Of a DNA stretch of 49,249 bases, positions 35,696 to 44,017 are shown one piece after another. The notes below the pieces were generated by a model that was given only the letters and a program-made list of their open reading frames with translations, made no database searches and was not told the origin of the DNA. Numbering within the stretch: the first letter of the stretch is position 1; every line of letters begins with the position of its first letter. The stretch is taken from contig JADGCS010000019.1 of assembly GCA_015228875.1 (NCBI GenBank), positions 1 to 49,249 on the forward strand, given 5' to 3'. This DNA comes from Deltaproteobacteria bacterium. Its GTDB lineage: Bacteria; UBA10199; JADGCS01. The position numbers were made by a program, and so were the translations under genes.

Positions 35696-35941
35696 TCACT
35701 TAAAATCTGGGATATCGATTTTAAGGCTTTCATCGCTGTCGTCGTTTGAGTTGTGGCTTGAGAGGGGGACTACCATTCCTGCGGCGATTTCTCTTAAAGC
35801 TGTGACGATATCTTTGTTTTTACAATGGACGAGCTTTGCAGACCCTTCGAGTATCTGGCGCACACGGCTGGAGGTTAGGTGAACAAGACCAAAACGGTTT
35901 TCGACATTTTTAAGACAATCTTCGACTGTAACCCTTGCCAT
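35696..35941 (-). CDS. rpoZ: RNA polymerase omega subunit
   Basis: 81 residues opening MARVTVEDCLKNVENRFGLV, the conserved omega N-terminus, followed by SRVRQILEG and VTALREIAAGMV. Omega helps assemble the beta-prime subunit and is part of a ppGpp site. A GGGGG ribosome site lies six bases before the ATG. In many genomes rpoZ follows gmk; here no such neighbour is present and it stands alone on the minus strand, convergent with the NtrC-type gene. Between them is a short direct repeat, AGACACAACCACA twice (about 35669-35694). Confidence 0.93.
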   Translation of the reverse strand: MARVTVEDCLKNVENRFGLVHLTSSRVRQILEGSAKLVHCKNKDIVTALREIAAGMVVPLSSHNSNDDSDESLKIDIPDFK

Positions 35942-36153
35942 TTTTTTCCCCCAATCCGGTAGATATCAAACGACTGCGCGCCTCGGACACACCGAAGCGG
36001 CAACAAGCAAACGCAAGACACCGCAGAGGGGCGGTTACTAGTATTTATCTCCGTGAAGGTCAAGGGGCTTAAATCGCGGGGCACACTCACAGCCAACTCT
36101 CTTTGCCATCACTTCACCCAGAAAAAAAGAAAGGATCTATGTGGTTGTCCTGA

Positions 36154-36363
36154 CTAGTCAACAGAGACAGAGCAGTGATGCTCAAGCCACTTGTCAAGGT
36201 CGGCCCGGCGGACTCTCCATTGAGACCCTATTTTAAAGGCAGGGATCTTTTTATCGCGAATCATGCGATAAAAGGTCATCTCATGGATTCCAAACTCACT
36301 AGCCAAGTCAGCAACTGACAAGTACTCTTTTTGATTTGCCAGGTTTTCACGAATTTTGGTCAT
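36154..36363 (-). CDS. Excisionase-type helix-turn-helix DNA-binding protein
   Basis: A 69-residue protein whose core YLSVADLASEFGIHEMTFYR...IRDKKIPAFKIGSQWRVRRADL matches the MerR-like/excisionase family (a winged helix-turn-helix with KIG-xxWRVrrxDLdxWL ending). The start MTKIRENLANQ at 36363 has CGAGGTG upstream; the longer frame to 36411 has no support. Such proteins occur in integrative elements and as small regulators. It sits alone in an AT-rich region with no integrase nearby. The ~210 bases between it and rpoZ show nothing recognisable. Confidence 0.8.
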   Translation of the reverse strand: MTKIRENLANQKEYLSVADLASEFGIHEMTFYRMIRDKKIPAFKIGSQWRVRRADLDKWLEHHCSVSVD

Positions 36364-36636
36364 ATGCACCTCGTTGTTAGTTAGAAGTTTAGTATGCACA
36401 TTATGTGCCAAAAACCATTTAAAAATATCTATTTGATATCATTTGTCTTTATTTTATTGCTGTTTTTAAACAGGGCAAAAAGGTGTCAAAATGTGAACAA
36501 GTTTGCCTGAATGAGGGGTAAGATTTGCTCATTTTGATAAAGGGTAGGGGGTTGATAGGAGATGTTTGAGAAAGAATGTGAACTGAACAGTTCCAAAAGC
36601 CCTTGAAATAAACACCCAACCGCGTGTCCTGCTTCT

Positions 36637-38094
36637 TTAAACATCAAAAAAATCCGCGATGGTCACCACAACAACATCCCTTTGTCTGGCGAGGTCAAGA
36701 AATGCCTGCGTTGGCTCTTCACCAAGGACTAGAAAATATTTTTTTGAAAAAAAACGGGGCGGGTTGTAATTTTTTGAGATGATCTCATCAATCCATGCGG
36801 TCTGACACGGTCCCCACTTGCACTCAATGATGCGCGAAAGACGGTCTCTTGGATGTTCGACCACAAGGTCTATCTGAGTCGTGGCATCCCAGTAATCGAG
36901 GACCTGATAGTTTTCGTCCTTAAGCATGAGTTTTTTAAAAAAAGGTTTTGTCAGGTTCTGCCTTTGTTCGAGAATATATCTGATGAGTAGTTCAAAGGCC
37001 CCACCAGAAAAATTGGGAATATAATACCCCCGCCCCGAAAGACCAGTCTCGGCAGGAAAGATCAGACCCCTCATGTTTGTTTTGATACGGTTGGAGAGCG
37101 GTGCCAAAATCTGAAAGTAAAAGTTCAAATAAAAGTCCTTGATGAAATAATGCACCCCCTCTTGGTTGCGGGCAGGTTTTTTGTGAGCCGGAAATTTTTT
37201 GAATACTATTTCGTAATCAAGAAGTTTGTTGATGATGTGTGAGACCGTGGCCTTGGGCAAACCTGTTTTTTTGACAATATTCAGTTGGTCCGAACCCCCC
37301 TGTCCCAGCACAGACATGATGTGTTCTGCTGTTTTTTGACCTGCCCTGTTAAAGTCAAGACTGAGAAGTTCGGCTGGTTCCGCAAGCAGGTTGTGACTTT
37401 GTGTGAACAGGGCATCATTGATGGCGTGTATAAAGCCTCGCGTGGGATCAAGACGTTCAAGGTAATAGGGAATACCACCGATCATCATGTACAGCAGACA
37501 GACCTCCTGCAGGGACCATTTTTTTAAAAAACAGCTTTTGATTTCGGCAGGTGTGATGGGCTGTACCCAAAGATGATCAAGGGTCTGCAGACCACGCAGG
37601 ATTTTTTCCTGCCCACCAGTCTTGTTTTTAAAAAACTTGTTCGAAGACCCGCAGATCACGACACCGATCCAACCCTGTTTTTGCCATGTCACCCATGCCT
37701 CTTTGAGGGCACCAAGAAATCCTGAGCCTTCTGATGCAATCCACTGGATCTCGTCAAAGACAACGATAGAGCGTTTTTTTTTCTTGACCGCGTATTCTCC
37801 GATGATTCTAAACACGTCTGCCCAGTGCAAAAGTCTCATGTTATAACGTAAAAGTTCATTGTCTTTTGAAAATCGCGACCATTTTTTGACAAACTCAGAC
37901 AGGGTGTTTGAGGTGCGGCTGTCAGCCTTGCCCGTGAAAAAAAAACATTTTGCAGGGTATCTTTTGACAAAATCATCAAGGAGCCAACTCTTGCCTACTC
38001 TGCGTCTGCCGCGAACATACAAAAACTCACTTTTTTTTGAATCAAAGAGTTCCGTTAAACGGTTTAATTCTTCATCTTTATTGAAAGTTATCAT
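36637..38094 (-). CDS. AAA+ ATPase of the archaeal-ATPase / DUF234 type
   Basis: 485 residues. The N-terminal P-loop domain has Walker A GRRRVGKS (29-36) and Walker B SIVVFDEIQW. The middle has a winged-helix region (IVKKTGLPKATVSHIINKLL). The C-terminal part (DLVVEHPRDRLSRIIECKWG) has the D...ECK pattern of a restriction-endonuclease-like fold, as in DUF234. These are scattered, often mobile genes of unknown role, common in archaea and anaerobes. The start is ATG 38094 with GGATGG upstream; the frame to 38133 is less likely. AT-rich flanks and isolated position suggest acquisition by transfer. Confidence 0.87.
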   Translation of the reverse strand: MITFNKDEELNRLTELFDSKKSEFLYVRGRRRVGKSWLLDDFVKRYPAKCFFFTGKADSRTSNTLSEFVKKWSRFSKDNELLRYNMRLLHWADVFRIIGEYAVKKKKRSIVVFDEIQWIASEGSGFLGALKEAWVTWQKQGWIGVVICGSSNKFFKNKTGGQEKILRGLQTLDHLWVQPITPAEIKSCFLKKWSLQEVCLLYMMIGGIPYYLERLDPTRGFIHAINDALFTQSHNLLAEPAELLSLDFNRAGQKTAEHIMSVLGQGGSDQLNIVKKTGLPKATVSHIINKLLDYEIVFKKFPAHKKPARNQEGVHYFIKDFYLNFYFQILAPLSNRIKTNMRGLIFPAETGLSGRGYYIPNFSGGAFELLIRYILEQRQNLTKPFFKKLMLKDENYQVLDYWDATTQIDLVVEHPRDRLSRIIECKWGPCQTAWIDEIISKNYNPPRFFSKKYFLVLGEEPTQAFLDLARQRDVVVVTIADFFDV

Positions 38095-38166
38095 AAAAAA
38101 ACCATCCAAGTTTAAATAATATGTAACAGACAATTAATTATACTTAAGGAATGTAATATAATCAAT

Positions 38167-38204
38167 ATGTTATATAAGTCCTAATCATTTAGAATTTATA
38201 ACAT
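38167..38204. promoter_or_regulatory. Inverted repeat ATGTTATA upstream of the DUF234-type ATPase
   Basis: ATGTTATA (38167-38174) and TATAACAT (38197-38204) are perfect inverted repeats with 22 bases between, in an AT-rich stretch ~70 bases upstream of the ATPase start. Possible operator. The rest of the 38.1-38.6 kb gap holds AT-rich sequence, a decamer tandem repeat and dispersed motif copy C; no gene is supported. Confidence 0.35.
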
Positions 38205-38500
38205 GTCGAAAATACGTTATTATTTCAAGTTTCAGTTGTTAGAAATTATAAAAAATGAAACTTGATGATCAAGAATCAAGCCCTGCGTTTTGAACCCATG
38301 TGCCTTGATCAGACCATTTTTATTTTATTGTCCCATGTCCAGTCCTGATACCTTCTGCACGTTCCCCCAGTGATGAAACGCTTAGATAGGCACTCAACAG
38401 AAGCAACATTTGAGAAAACGGCCCGATAATAAGAATCAGATGCCATGCTGGGCAGTCTTTTAAGTTTTTTAACTTATTTAAAACGCATGACGGAGGAAAG

Positions 38501-38536
38501 CGCATGAAAGCGCATGAAAGCGCATGAAAGCGCATA
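38501..38536. repeat. Decamer tandem repeat CGCATGAAAG
   Basis: Three perfect units of CGCATGAAAG (38501-38530) plus a partial fourth, with a diverged unit just before. It is noncoding and about 60 bases from the stop of the DHA2 transporter gene. Confidence 0.85.
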
Positions 38537-38538
38537 AC

Positions 38539-38563
38539 CCAATTAAATCCCGTATCTCCTGTC
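38539..38563 (-). repeat. Dispersed GATGCGGGATTTAAT motif, copy C
   Basis: The minus strand reads GTGACAGGAGATACGGGATT followed by TAATTGG, closely matching 26919-26940 and the arm of the 5852-5961 inverted repeat. It is just downstream of the DHA2 transporter gene. Confidence 0.55.
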
Positions 38564-38597
38564 ACTTCGGGGGCAGTTGCTGTGTCAGGCCAAAAAG

Positions 38598-40094
38598 TTA
38601 TGGCGTCCGTGTGCCTGCAACATCACCAGCATTTTTGGGAAAGAAAAAAAGACAAAGCAGATTTAAAAACAAGGCTGCAAGCAGGATCATAAAGGCAAAA
38701 AAGATCGACGTGTGCAGAATGTACTGTATGGGGGGGAGAGAGGCAATAAGGGACAGCACCTGTGGTTTAAGCAGGGCGTCCATGTTTTGCGATAAAAAAT
38801 TGATTGCGTTTTTTGTCTGTTCGGTTGGGACAAGATCATGAAGCCCCGATTTAAAACAAACAGCAAGCACAATCCCCATGAGTCCGGTCCCGATGGTGCT
38901 TCCCATGTTGCGCACCCAGAAGATCGCGGAGGTTGCAAAACCAATGAGTTCTTTTGGGGAGTCGTACTGGGTGACAATAAGCAAAATGGGGTAATTAAAG
39001 GCCATGCCGGTTCCCATCACCACAACACATAACGCGGTGACCGGGATTGTCAGATTAAAAAAGAGCAACATGAAAATCAACATACCCAGAAAAGTAAAAA
39101 TAAATCCGATACAGATGAGCTTTTTGTAATTGTATTTTAGTAAAAGCCTTGTGCTCAAGATGCTAAAAACAACCCATGAGATGGTAAACGGAAAAAGTAC
39201 CAGTCCCGACACGGTGGGTGTGTGTTTGAGTATCACCTGAAAAAAAAGCGGAAGAAAGCCCACCAGTCCCACCAGAAAGGCCGAACACAAAAAACCAGTG
39301 ATACATGTCATGTTAAAGACAGCGTGCTTAAGCAGGCGGGGCGGCACCAGTGGGTGAGGGCTGTTTTTTTCCGAATACAGAAAGAGAATGGCCGAGAGGA
39401 CGCTGATCAGAATGAACAAAAGGGCGGTTGCGTTTTGATGTTTTTGAAAAAAATTAAGCCCGATCAAAAGGGCAATCATAAACAGCGCTGCACCAAGCAA
39501 TGAGGGGAGAGAGAGTGTTAACTTTTCAGTGGTTGTGTTTTGTTTGGGGTAGAACCTTATAATGAAATAGAGTGCGATCCCGCCGGGAAAGAGGTTGATG
39601 TAAAAGATCCAGCGCCAGCCGAGTGTTTCTGCGAGGGCCCCTCCGATAAAGGGGCCGATAAGGCTTGATACACCCCATATCGAAGAGATGAGCCCCTGAA
39701 TCTTTGTACGTCCTTTGATGTCGTAAATATCGGCGATGATGGTAAAGGCGATAGGGATGATCCCGCCGCCGCCGATGCCCTTGATCCCTCTAAAAATGAC
39801 CAGCGTGTTAAAGTCGGGAGCGATGGCGCAGAGGATAGAACCTGCAAGAAAGATTGTCATGCAGATGGTAAAGATTTTTTTTCGGCCCCAGTGATCCGCG
39901 GCCCTGCCCCAGAAGGGCATCGACACGGCACCGGTGAGTAGATACATGGTAAAAATCCACGAGTAGGACTCAAACCCGCCAAGCTCGCGTACGATGAGCG
40001 GCGCGGCTGTGCCGACCACGGTGATTTCGATTGAGGCCAACGAGATACCGAGTAGCGTGGCCAATGTGATAAGAATACGGTCTGTGCGGGGCAT
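38598..40094 (-). CDS. MFS drug exporter, DHA2 (EmrB/QacA) family
   Basis: 498 residues with about fourteen membrane helices. Family signatures are SIEITVVGTAAPLIVRELGG at helix 1, WGRAADHWGRKKIF in loop 2-3, and GPFIGGALAETLGWRWIFYI, the antiporter motif C of drug/proton exchangers, in helix 5. It would pump hydrophobic compounds out using proton influx; the substrate is unknown. The start ATG 40094 (MPRTDRILITLATLLG) is well placed. A perfect palindrome TGTGACAG-TGG-CTGTCACA lies 80 bases upstream and could be a repressor site for this gene or for the divergent CBS gene. Confidence 0.9.
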   Translation of the reverse strand: MPRTDRILITLATLLGISLASIEITVVGTAAPLIVRELGGFESYSWIFTMYLLTGAVSMPFWGRAADHWGRKKIFTICMTIFLAGSILCAIAPDFNTLVIFRGIKGIGGGGIIPIAFTIIADIYDIKGRTKIQGLISSIWGVSSLIGPFIGGALAETLGWRWIFYINLFPGGIALYFIIRFYPKQNTTTEKLTLSLPSLLGAALFMIALLIGLNFFQKHQNATALLFILISVLSAILFLYSEKNSPHPLVPPRLLKHAVFNMTCITGFLCSAFLVGLVGFLPLFFQVILKHTPTVSGLVLFPFTISWVVFSILSTRLLLKYNYKKLICIGFIFTFLGMLIFMLLFFNLTIPVTALCVVVMGTGMAFNYPILLIVTQYDSPKELIGFATSAIFWVRNMGSTIGTGLMGIVLAVCFKSGLHDLVPTEQTKNAINFLSQNMDALLKPQVLSLIASLPPIQYILHTSIFFAFMILLAALFLNLLCLFFFPKNAGDVAGTRTP

Positions 40095-40174
40095 CGCTGT
40101 GTTATAGGATACGTCATGGTTTTAAGTCCATTGATAAAGTGGCACGGAGCTCGTGAGACACAGGGTCTCCTGCA

Positions 40175-40193
40175 TGTGACAGTGGCTGTCACA
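40175..40193. promoter_or_regulatory. Palindromic operator candidate between exporter and CBS genes
   Basis: TGTGACAG, three bases, CTGTCACA: a perfect 8 bp inverted repeat in the divergent intergenic region, 21 bases before the -35 of the CBS-gene promoter. The size and symmetry suit a dimeric repressor such as TetR or MarR types, but no regulator gene is adjacent. Confidence 0.45.
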
Positions 40194-40213
40194 AGGCAAC
40201 TCAACATTTCACC

Positions 40214-40242
40214 TTGCGGGCAGAATGCGTCTGTTATATAAG
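40214..40242 (+). promoter_or_regulatory. Predicted promoter of the CBS-domain gene
   Basis: TTGCGG (40214-40219), 17 bases, TATAAG (40237-40242). The ATG lies six bases beyond the -10, so the transcript would start at or next to the start codon. An AAGGA overlaps the end of the -10. Confidence 0.5.
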
Positions 40243-40247
40243 GAACA

Positions 40248-40685
40248 ATGCCGCGTGGATTTCAAATAAGGCACTGGATGAAAACCGACATCATCAGTGT
40301 GAGCGAGGACGAAACGGTGGGCAGGGCAAAACTGCTCATGGAGATCAAAAGCATCCGTTTTTTACCGGTCACAAAGGGCATGCGTGTGCTCGGTATTCTC
40401 ACCGCGCGCAATCTTAAAAACCCGCGCATCGAAATTCAAAACCCCAAGGTCAAACACCTTTATCCAAACGACGACGACATCCCCGTCAAATATATTATGC
40501 GGACAGAGCTGATCACCATGCTGCCCAACGATCACATTGCGACAGCCGCACGGACCTTAACCACAAATAAAATAAGCTCGCTCCCCATTGTCGAGAGAAA
40601 AGGCTCCGATATCATCGTGGGTGTGATCACAACCACCGACCTTTTGCTGGCCCTTTTAGAACTCATCGATCGCGGTAATATTTAA
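40248..40685 (+). CDS. CBS-domain pair protein
   Basis: 145 residues consisting of two CBS motifs: first WMKTDIISVSEDETVGRAKL to VLGILTARNLK, second IMRTELITMLPNDHIATAAR to IVGVITTTDLLLALL. CBS pairs bind adenine nucleotides or related ligands and usually sense energy charge. As a stand-alone pair with no attached catalytic domain its partner is unknown. It ends six bases before the first 85 bp repeat, which may be its transcription end. Confidence 0.9.
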   Translation: MPRGFQIRHWMKTDIISVSEDETVGRAKLLMEIKSIRFLPVTKGMRVLGILTARNLKNPRIEIQNPKVKHLYPNDDDIPVKYIMRTELITMLPNDHIATAARTLTTNKISSLPIVERKGSDIIVGVITTTDLLLALLELIDRGNI

Positions 40686-40690
40686 ATCTA

Positions 40691-40775
40691 TAGGAATTTC
40701 AAAGTTGACAGAGCGCGGGTGCGTTCCTCGCATGACGAGGAAACTCAACCGCGTCAAAGTCAAGTTAGTAACTTG
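40691..40775 (+). repeat. 85 bp structured repeat, copy 1
   Basis: Runs from TAGGAATTTCAAAGTTGACA to AAGTTAGTAACTTG. It contains nested inverted repeats: outer CGCGG/CCGCG, inner TTCCTCG/CGAGGAA, and a terminal CAAGTT-AGT-AACTTG hairpin. It lies between the CBS gene and the recA promoter. In this copy only, flanking GAAATTTCC extends the pairing with the left end. Confidence 0.85.
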
Positions 40776-40784
40776 AAATTTCCC

Positions 40785-40813
40785 TTGCAATAAAGTGAAC
40801 GATCGTTTATCAT
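40785..40813 (+). promoter_or_regulatory. recA promoter with SOS-type box in the spacer
   Basis: TTGCAA (40785-40790), 17 bases, TATCAT (40808-40813). The spacer and -10 contain GAACGATCGTTTA (40797-40809), a near match to the GAAC-N4-GTTC class of LexA boxes with one mismatch. Repression by LexA is predicted. The leader to recA is ~165 bases and includes a CGCGCA/TGCGCG hairpin. Confidence 0.55.
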
Positions 40814-40985
40814 GGCCTTGCGCGCAGTTATTTGTTGCGCGTAGTGTGTTGTAATAACTTATTTTTTGGCTTTTTGGTAAATGGGGTTGAGTTTGCTTGT
40901 ATAACACTTTAGTGGTGGTGGTGGACTCAAACACCAACAATAGCGAGGGCCAAAATAAAACAAAACAAAACAAAAGGGAGCAAAT

Positions 40986-42092
40986 ATGTCACAAAGTGAA
41001 AAAGCAAAATCTATCGATTTGGCAGTATCCAGCATAGAGAGGCAATTTGGCAAAGGCAGCATTATGCGTCTTGGGGACGCCGATGCCAAGCTTAAAAACG
41101 CTGATGTCTGCACTATTTCTACAGGCAGTCTTTCGCTCGATATGGCCCTGGGCATAGGTGGTTTACCGCGCGGCCGCGTGGTCGAAATTTACGGCCCAGA
41201 GTCTTCGGGCAAAACCACCCTCACCCTGCAGGTGATTGCCGAGGCGCAAAAAAAGGGCGGCATCTGTGCCTTTATCGATGCCGAACACGCCCTCGATGTC
41301 GGTTACGCAAAAAAAATAGGTGTTAAAACAGAAGATCTCTTAGTCAGTCAGCCCGATTTTGGCGAGCAGGCGCTCGAGATCGCAGAAACCCTTGTTCGCT
41401 CCAACGCGGTCGATGTCGTGGTTGTCGATTCCGTTGCGGCGCTTGTCCCTAAAAGCGAAATCGAGGGCGAAATGGGCGATCATCAAATGGGCACGCAGGC
41501 GCGTCTTATGAGTCAGGCCTTGCGCAAACTCACCGCCACCATCAGCAAATCCAACACGCTCATGATCTTCATCAATCAAATCCGCATGAAAATCGGCGTC
41601 ATGTTTGGCAACCCCGAGACCACCACAGGTGGTAATGCGCTCAAGTTTTATTCGTCAGTCAGGCTCGATATCCGTCGCGTGGGTGCTATCAAGCAGGGCG
41701 AGCAGGTGTTGGGCAATCGTACGCGCGTCAAGGTGGTCAAAAACAAAATGGCCCCACCCTTTAAAGAGGTCGAGTTCGACATCATGTACGGCGAGGGCAT
41801 CTCTAAAACGGGCGACATTTTAGATCTTGCGGCCGATCTTAACATCGTCGAAAAAAGCGGTTCGTGGTACGCGTACAACAACGAGCGTATTGGTCAGGGT
41901 CGCGAGAACGCGCGGGCCTTTTTGCTCGAAAATCCAGACATCGCGCTCAAATTAACAAATGCAGTCAAGGCTAAGGTTATGCCGCCTCCTGTTAACGACG
42001 AAAAAACAGCAGCCAACGATGCGCAGTCTGTGCCTGCAAATACAGCGTGCACAACCGATTCCAAGGCTGTTAAAAAAATCAAGGCTGTGTAA
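40986..42092 (+). CDS. recA: Recombinase A
   Basis: 368 residues. The DNA-strand exchange protein and co-protease of the SOS response. Walker A GPESSGKT, Walker [16 protein letters not shown], the L1 loop with [20 protein letters not shown], and the L2 loop [18 protein letters not shown] are all canonical. GGGAG lies before the ATG. The C-terminal ~30 residues are Ala/Thr/Lys-rich and variable, as usual. It is the best phylogenetic marker in the window and looks deltaproteobacterial by eye. A LexA-type box in the upstream promoter is consistent with damage control. Confidence 0.99.
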   Translation: MSQSEKAKSIDLAVSSIERQFGKGSIMRLGDADAKLKNADVCTISTGSLSLDMALGIGGLPRGRVVEIYGPESSGKTTLTLQVIAEAQKKGGICAFIDAEHALDVGYAKKIGVKTEDLLVSQPDFGEQALEIAETLVRSNAVDVVVVDSVAALVPKSEIEGEMGDHQMGTQARLMSQALRKLTATISKSNTLMIFINQIRMKIGVMFGNPETTTGGNALKFYSSVRLDIRRVGAIKQGEQVLGNRTRVKVVKNKMAPPFKEVEFDIMYGEGISKTGDILDLAADLNIVEKSGSWYAYNNERIGQGRENARAFLLENPDIALKLTNAVKAKVMPPPVNDEKTAANDAQSVPANTACTTDSKAVKKIKAV

Positions 42093-42174
42093 GACGAGCG
42101 GGGCAGCCCGGTTATTGAACATTGAACATGGGTGGTGTGTTGTGATCATGCAAGCGCTGTGATGCTATGGTACG

Positions 42175-42204
42175 GTGCTGTGCTGTGCTGTGCTGTGCTG
42201 TGCT
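42175..42204. repeat. GTGCT pentanucleotide repeat, six units
   Basis: Six perfect copies of GTGCT in the 255-base gap between recA and the next gene. As a five-base unit it could change the spacing or frame of whatever overlaps it by slippage; nothing coding is supported at this place. No other element was seen in the gap. Confidence 0.9.
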
Positions 42205-42347
42205 GTCTTTAACCCAACCAACATTAACCTGTACAATCTAGAACAACCAGATAGTGCGGCCGGCATAATGACCGCGGTTTATTTGGCGCAGGTGTGGCCT
42301 GCATCTATTCCCTTGATTAAACTGGCACAGCTGTTTAAATATCGCGT

Positions 42348-43007
42348 GTGTGCAACTTTTTTTTTAACAGAGTAGTGTTGGCGTGTCTTGTTTTTTTGAT
42401 TTGCGTGGTGTTGTTGTGCGATGCAGTCTTTGCGCGCAAGAGGGTTGCCACACCCAAGGTTGGGGCGTATCAATCGCAGGTTAATATGCGGGCCTCGGGG
42501 CTTGAAACCTTTACCCTCCCTAACGACCTTGTCGAGCAATTACAAAGGCGTTATGGGCCGTTTAGGCTTGCCAATCAAAACGACTACTGCCCAGAGATTA
42601 AAAACAGCACTGCAAAAATAACAGTGGGTAACCGCTGGTCGTATGGTGGCATCGCGGGAGATTTTAACGGCGATACAAACCTCGATTACAGCATTATTAT
42701 TGGTGTCGATTTTCGTTTTGTGTGGCTTCTTGCCGAAAAAAAGACAACAGTCGGCAGGCCCTATCTGGTCACAAATCTCAGTTGGCCGAGTGTGAGGCAT
42801 TTTGCCGTTACCGGCAAGGTGATGACAGGCAAGCTCTGCGATGGTGTGCTTATCATGGGCGATGCCGCTTCACTCAAGCAAAACAACGCCTACCCTTATT
42901 TTGGTCTTGCCGATTTAGAGAACCATGTTCAGATTTATAAAAAGGGCAAGTACTATCTTCAAACAGGTTATGAAGCCCCCGATAAAAACAAGTGGTCCGA
43001 TTATTAA
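42348..43007 (+). CDS. Secreted hypothetical protein
   Basis: A hydrophobic signal sequence (VVLACLVFLICVVLL, cleavage near VFA) is followed by a ~180-residue soluble domain. It contains AGDFNGDTNLDYSIIIGVDF, resembling an FG-GAP/calcium-binding-like D-x-N-x-D-x-x-D loop. The start is GTG at 42348 by default; GTG at 42375 is also possible and neither has a clear ribosome site. The next gene begins five bases after its stop, and both encode exported proteins of unknown function, so they probably form an operon. Confidence 0.65.
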   Translation: MCNFFFNRVVLACLVFLICVVLLCDAVFARKRVATPKVGAYQSQVNMRASGLETFTLPNDLVEQLQRRYGPFRLANQNDYCPEIKNSTAKITVGNRWSYGGIAGDFNGDTNLDYSIIIGVDFRFVWLLAEKKTTVGRPYLVTNLSWPSVRHFAVTGKVMTGKLCDGVLIMGDAASLKQNNAYPYFGLADLENHVQIYKKGKYYLQTGYEAPDKNKWSDY

Positions 43008-43011
43008 AACC

Positions 43012-43833
43012 ATGAGAAAAAAAACATTGATCATCACTATCAGCCTTGCGTTGTTGAGCCTTTGCATCACTACAGGTACCCATGCACGTCTAAAACTCAA
43101 CATTCAAAAGCGTTCCAATGTCAAGGTTGAGGCAGAGGAGCTTCCCTCAAACGAGGCGGGTTTTTTTGATTATCATCAGGCCATTCTCCCCGAAAACGAC
43201 AAAGACTTTCAGGAGGTCATCCTCGAATCCCTGCGCACGGGAAACAAAAACAACCTTGCTTTTATCATCAGCACCGAGACCCTTCTTCTGCATCAACTGA
43301 TGGCGGGGCTTGTGCTGGTGGGCAAAGACGGCGTACTCGAGTCCGTCCTTAAGGTTCATGGCACTTATTCTCAAAAAAATGTCAAGATGGCAAAACGCTA
43401 CATCGCTGAGCTCGAAAAAATATCCCCGCCCGCTGTGGGCGCACAGACAAAACAGATCACCCAGGCAGGCATTCAGGATCTGGTCAACAGATTTTATGCC
43501 GATGAACGCGTGGGTGAATTTCTTTTGGGCCCGCAGGTGCGAGAAATCATCATCGCGCAGTTGCATCTTTTTATCGCCCAGAGCAGACGCTTTGTAAAAA
43601 AACAAAACGGGCTTGATGCGCTTCATGCAGACATCAAAGAGGGTCTAAAAACGGGTGTGCACGACATGTACCTCGCCATATTGTATTCAAAGGCCCTGCA
43701 GGTATCAATGAATATCGAGGTCAAAAAGGCCCCGGTGATTCTGTTAAACAACATCGGCGACGCATCGATTGCGCAATTACCAAATCTCAGATGGGGCGTT
43801 GATAAAAACGGGAGGCATCTGGTTCATTGGTGA
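43012..43833 (+). CDS. Secreted hypothetical helical protein
   Basis: The start at 43012 gives MRKKTLIITISLALLSLCIT and a cleavage site near THA; the longer frame from 42925 lacks a signal. The mature ~250 residues are mostly amphipathic helices, with two histidine- and glutamate-containing segments (LHQLMAGLVLVG; YIAELEKISPPAVG). No family was recognised. It ends about 60 bases before the second 85 bp repeat. Confidence 0.7.
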   Translation: MRKKTLIITISLALLSLCITTGTHARLKLNIQKRSNVKVEAEELPSNEAGFFDYHQAILPENDKDFQEVILESLRTGNKNNLAFIISTETLLLHQLMAGLVLVGKDGVLESVLKVHGTYSQKNVKMAKRYIAELEKISPPAVGAQTKQITQAGIQDLVNRFYADERVGEFLLGPQVREIIIAQLHLFIAQSRRFVKKQNGLDALHADIKEGLKTGVHDMYLAILYSKALQVSMNIEVKKAPVILLNNIGDASIAQLPNLRWGVDKNGRHLVHW

Positions 43834-43892
43834 GTTTAACATTTTTTTAAGACTGGCGGGGCACTTCAAAAGACGCGTGTAGCATTTATGTA

Positions 43893-43977
43893 TAGGAATT
43901 TTAAAGTCGACAGAGCGCGGATGCATTCCTCGCAAAATGGAGGAATTCAACCGCGTCAAAGTCAAGTTAGTAACTTG
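43893..43977 (+). repeat. 85 bp structured repeat, copy 2
   Basis: Same length and orientation as copies 1 and 3. The inner hairpin here is ATTCCTC-GCAAAATG-GAGGAAT. It stands between the secreted-protein gene and gsk, 40 bases before the gsk ATG. Confidence 0.85.
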
Positions 43978-44017
43978 TTAAACAGCGGTCATCACAGCAT
44001 AAATGGAGCGGCATTAA

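Noticed and set aside
35875-36096. 73-residue minus frame upstream of rpoZ
   Set aside because: It overlaps the rpoZ start in another frame, has no ribosome site and no recognisable content.
38320-38565. 81-residue minus frame in the 38.1-38.6 kb gap
   Set aside because: Its first part is translated from the CGCATGAAAG decamer repeat and the remainder matches nothing recognised; it might be a remnant but cannot be supported.
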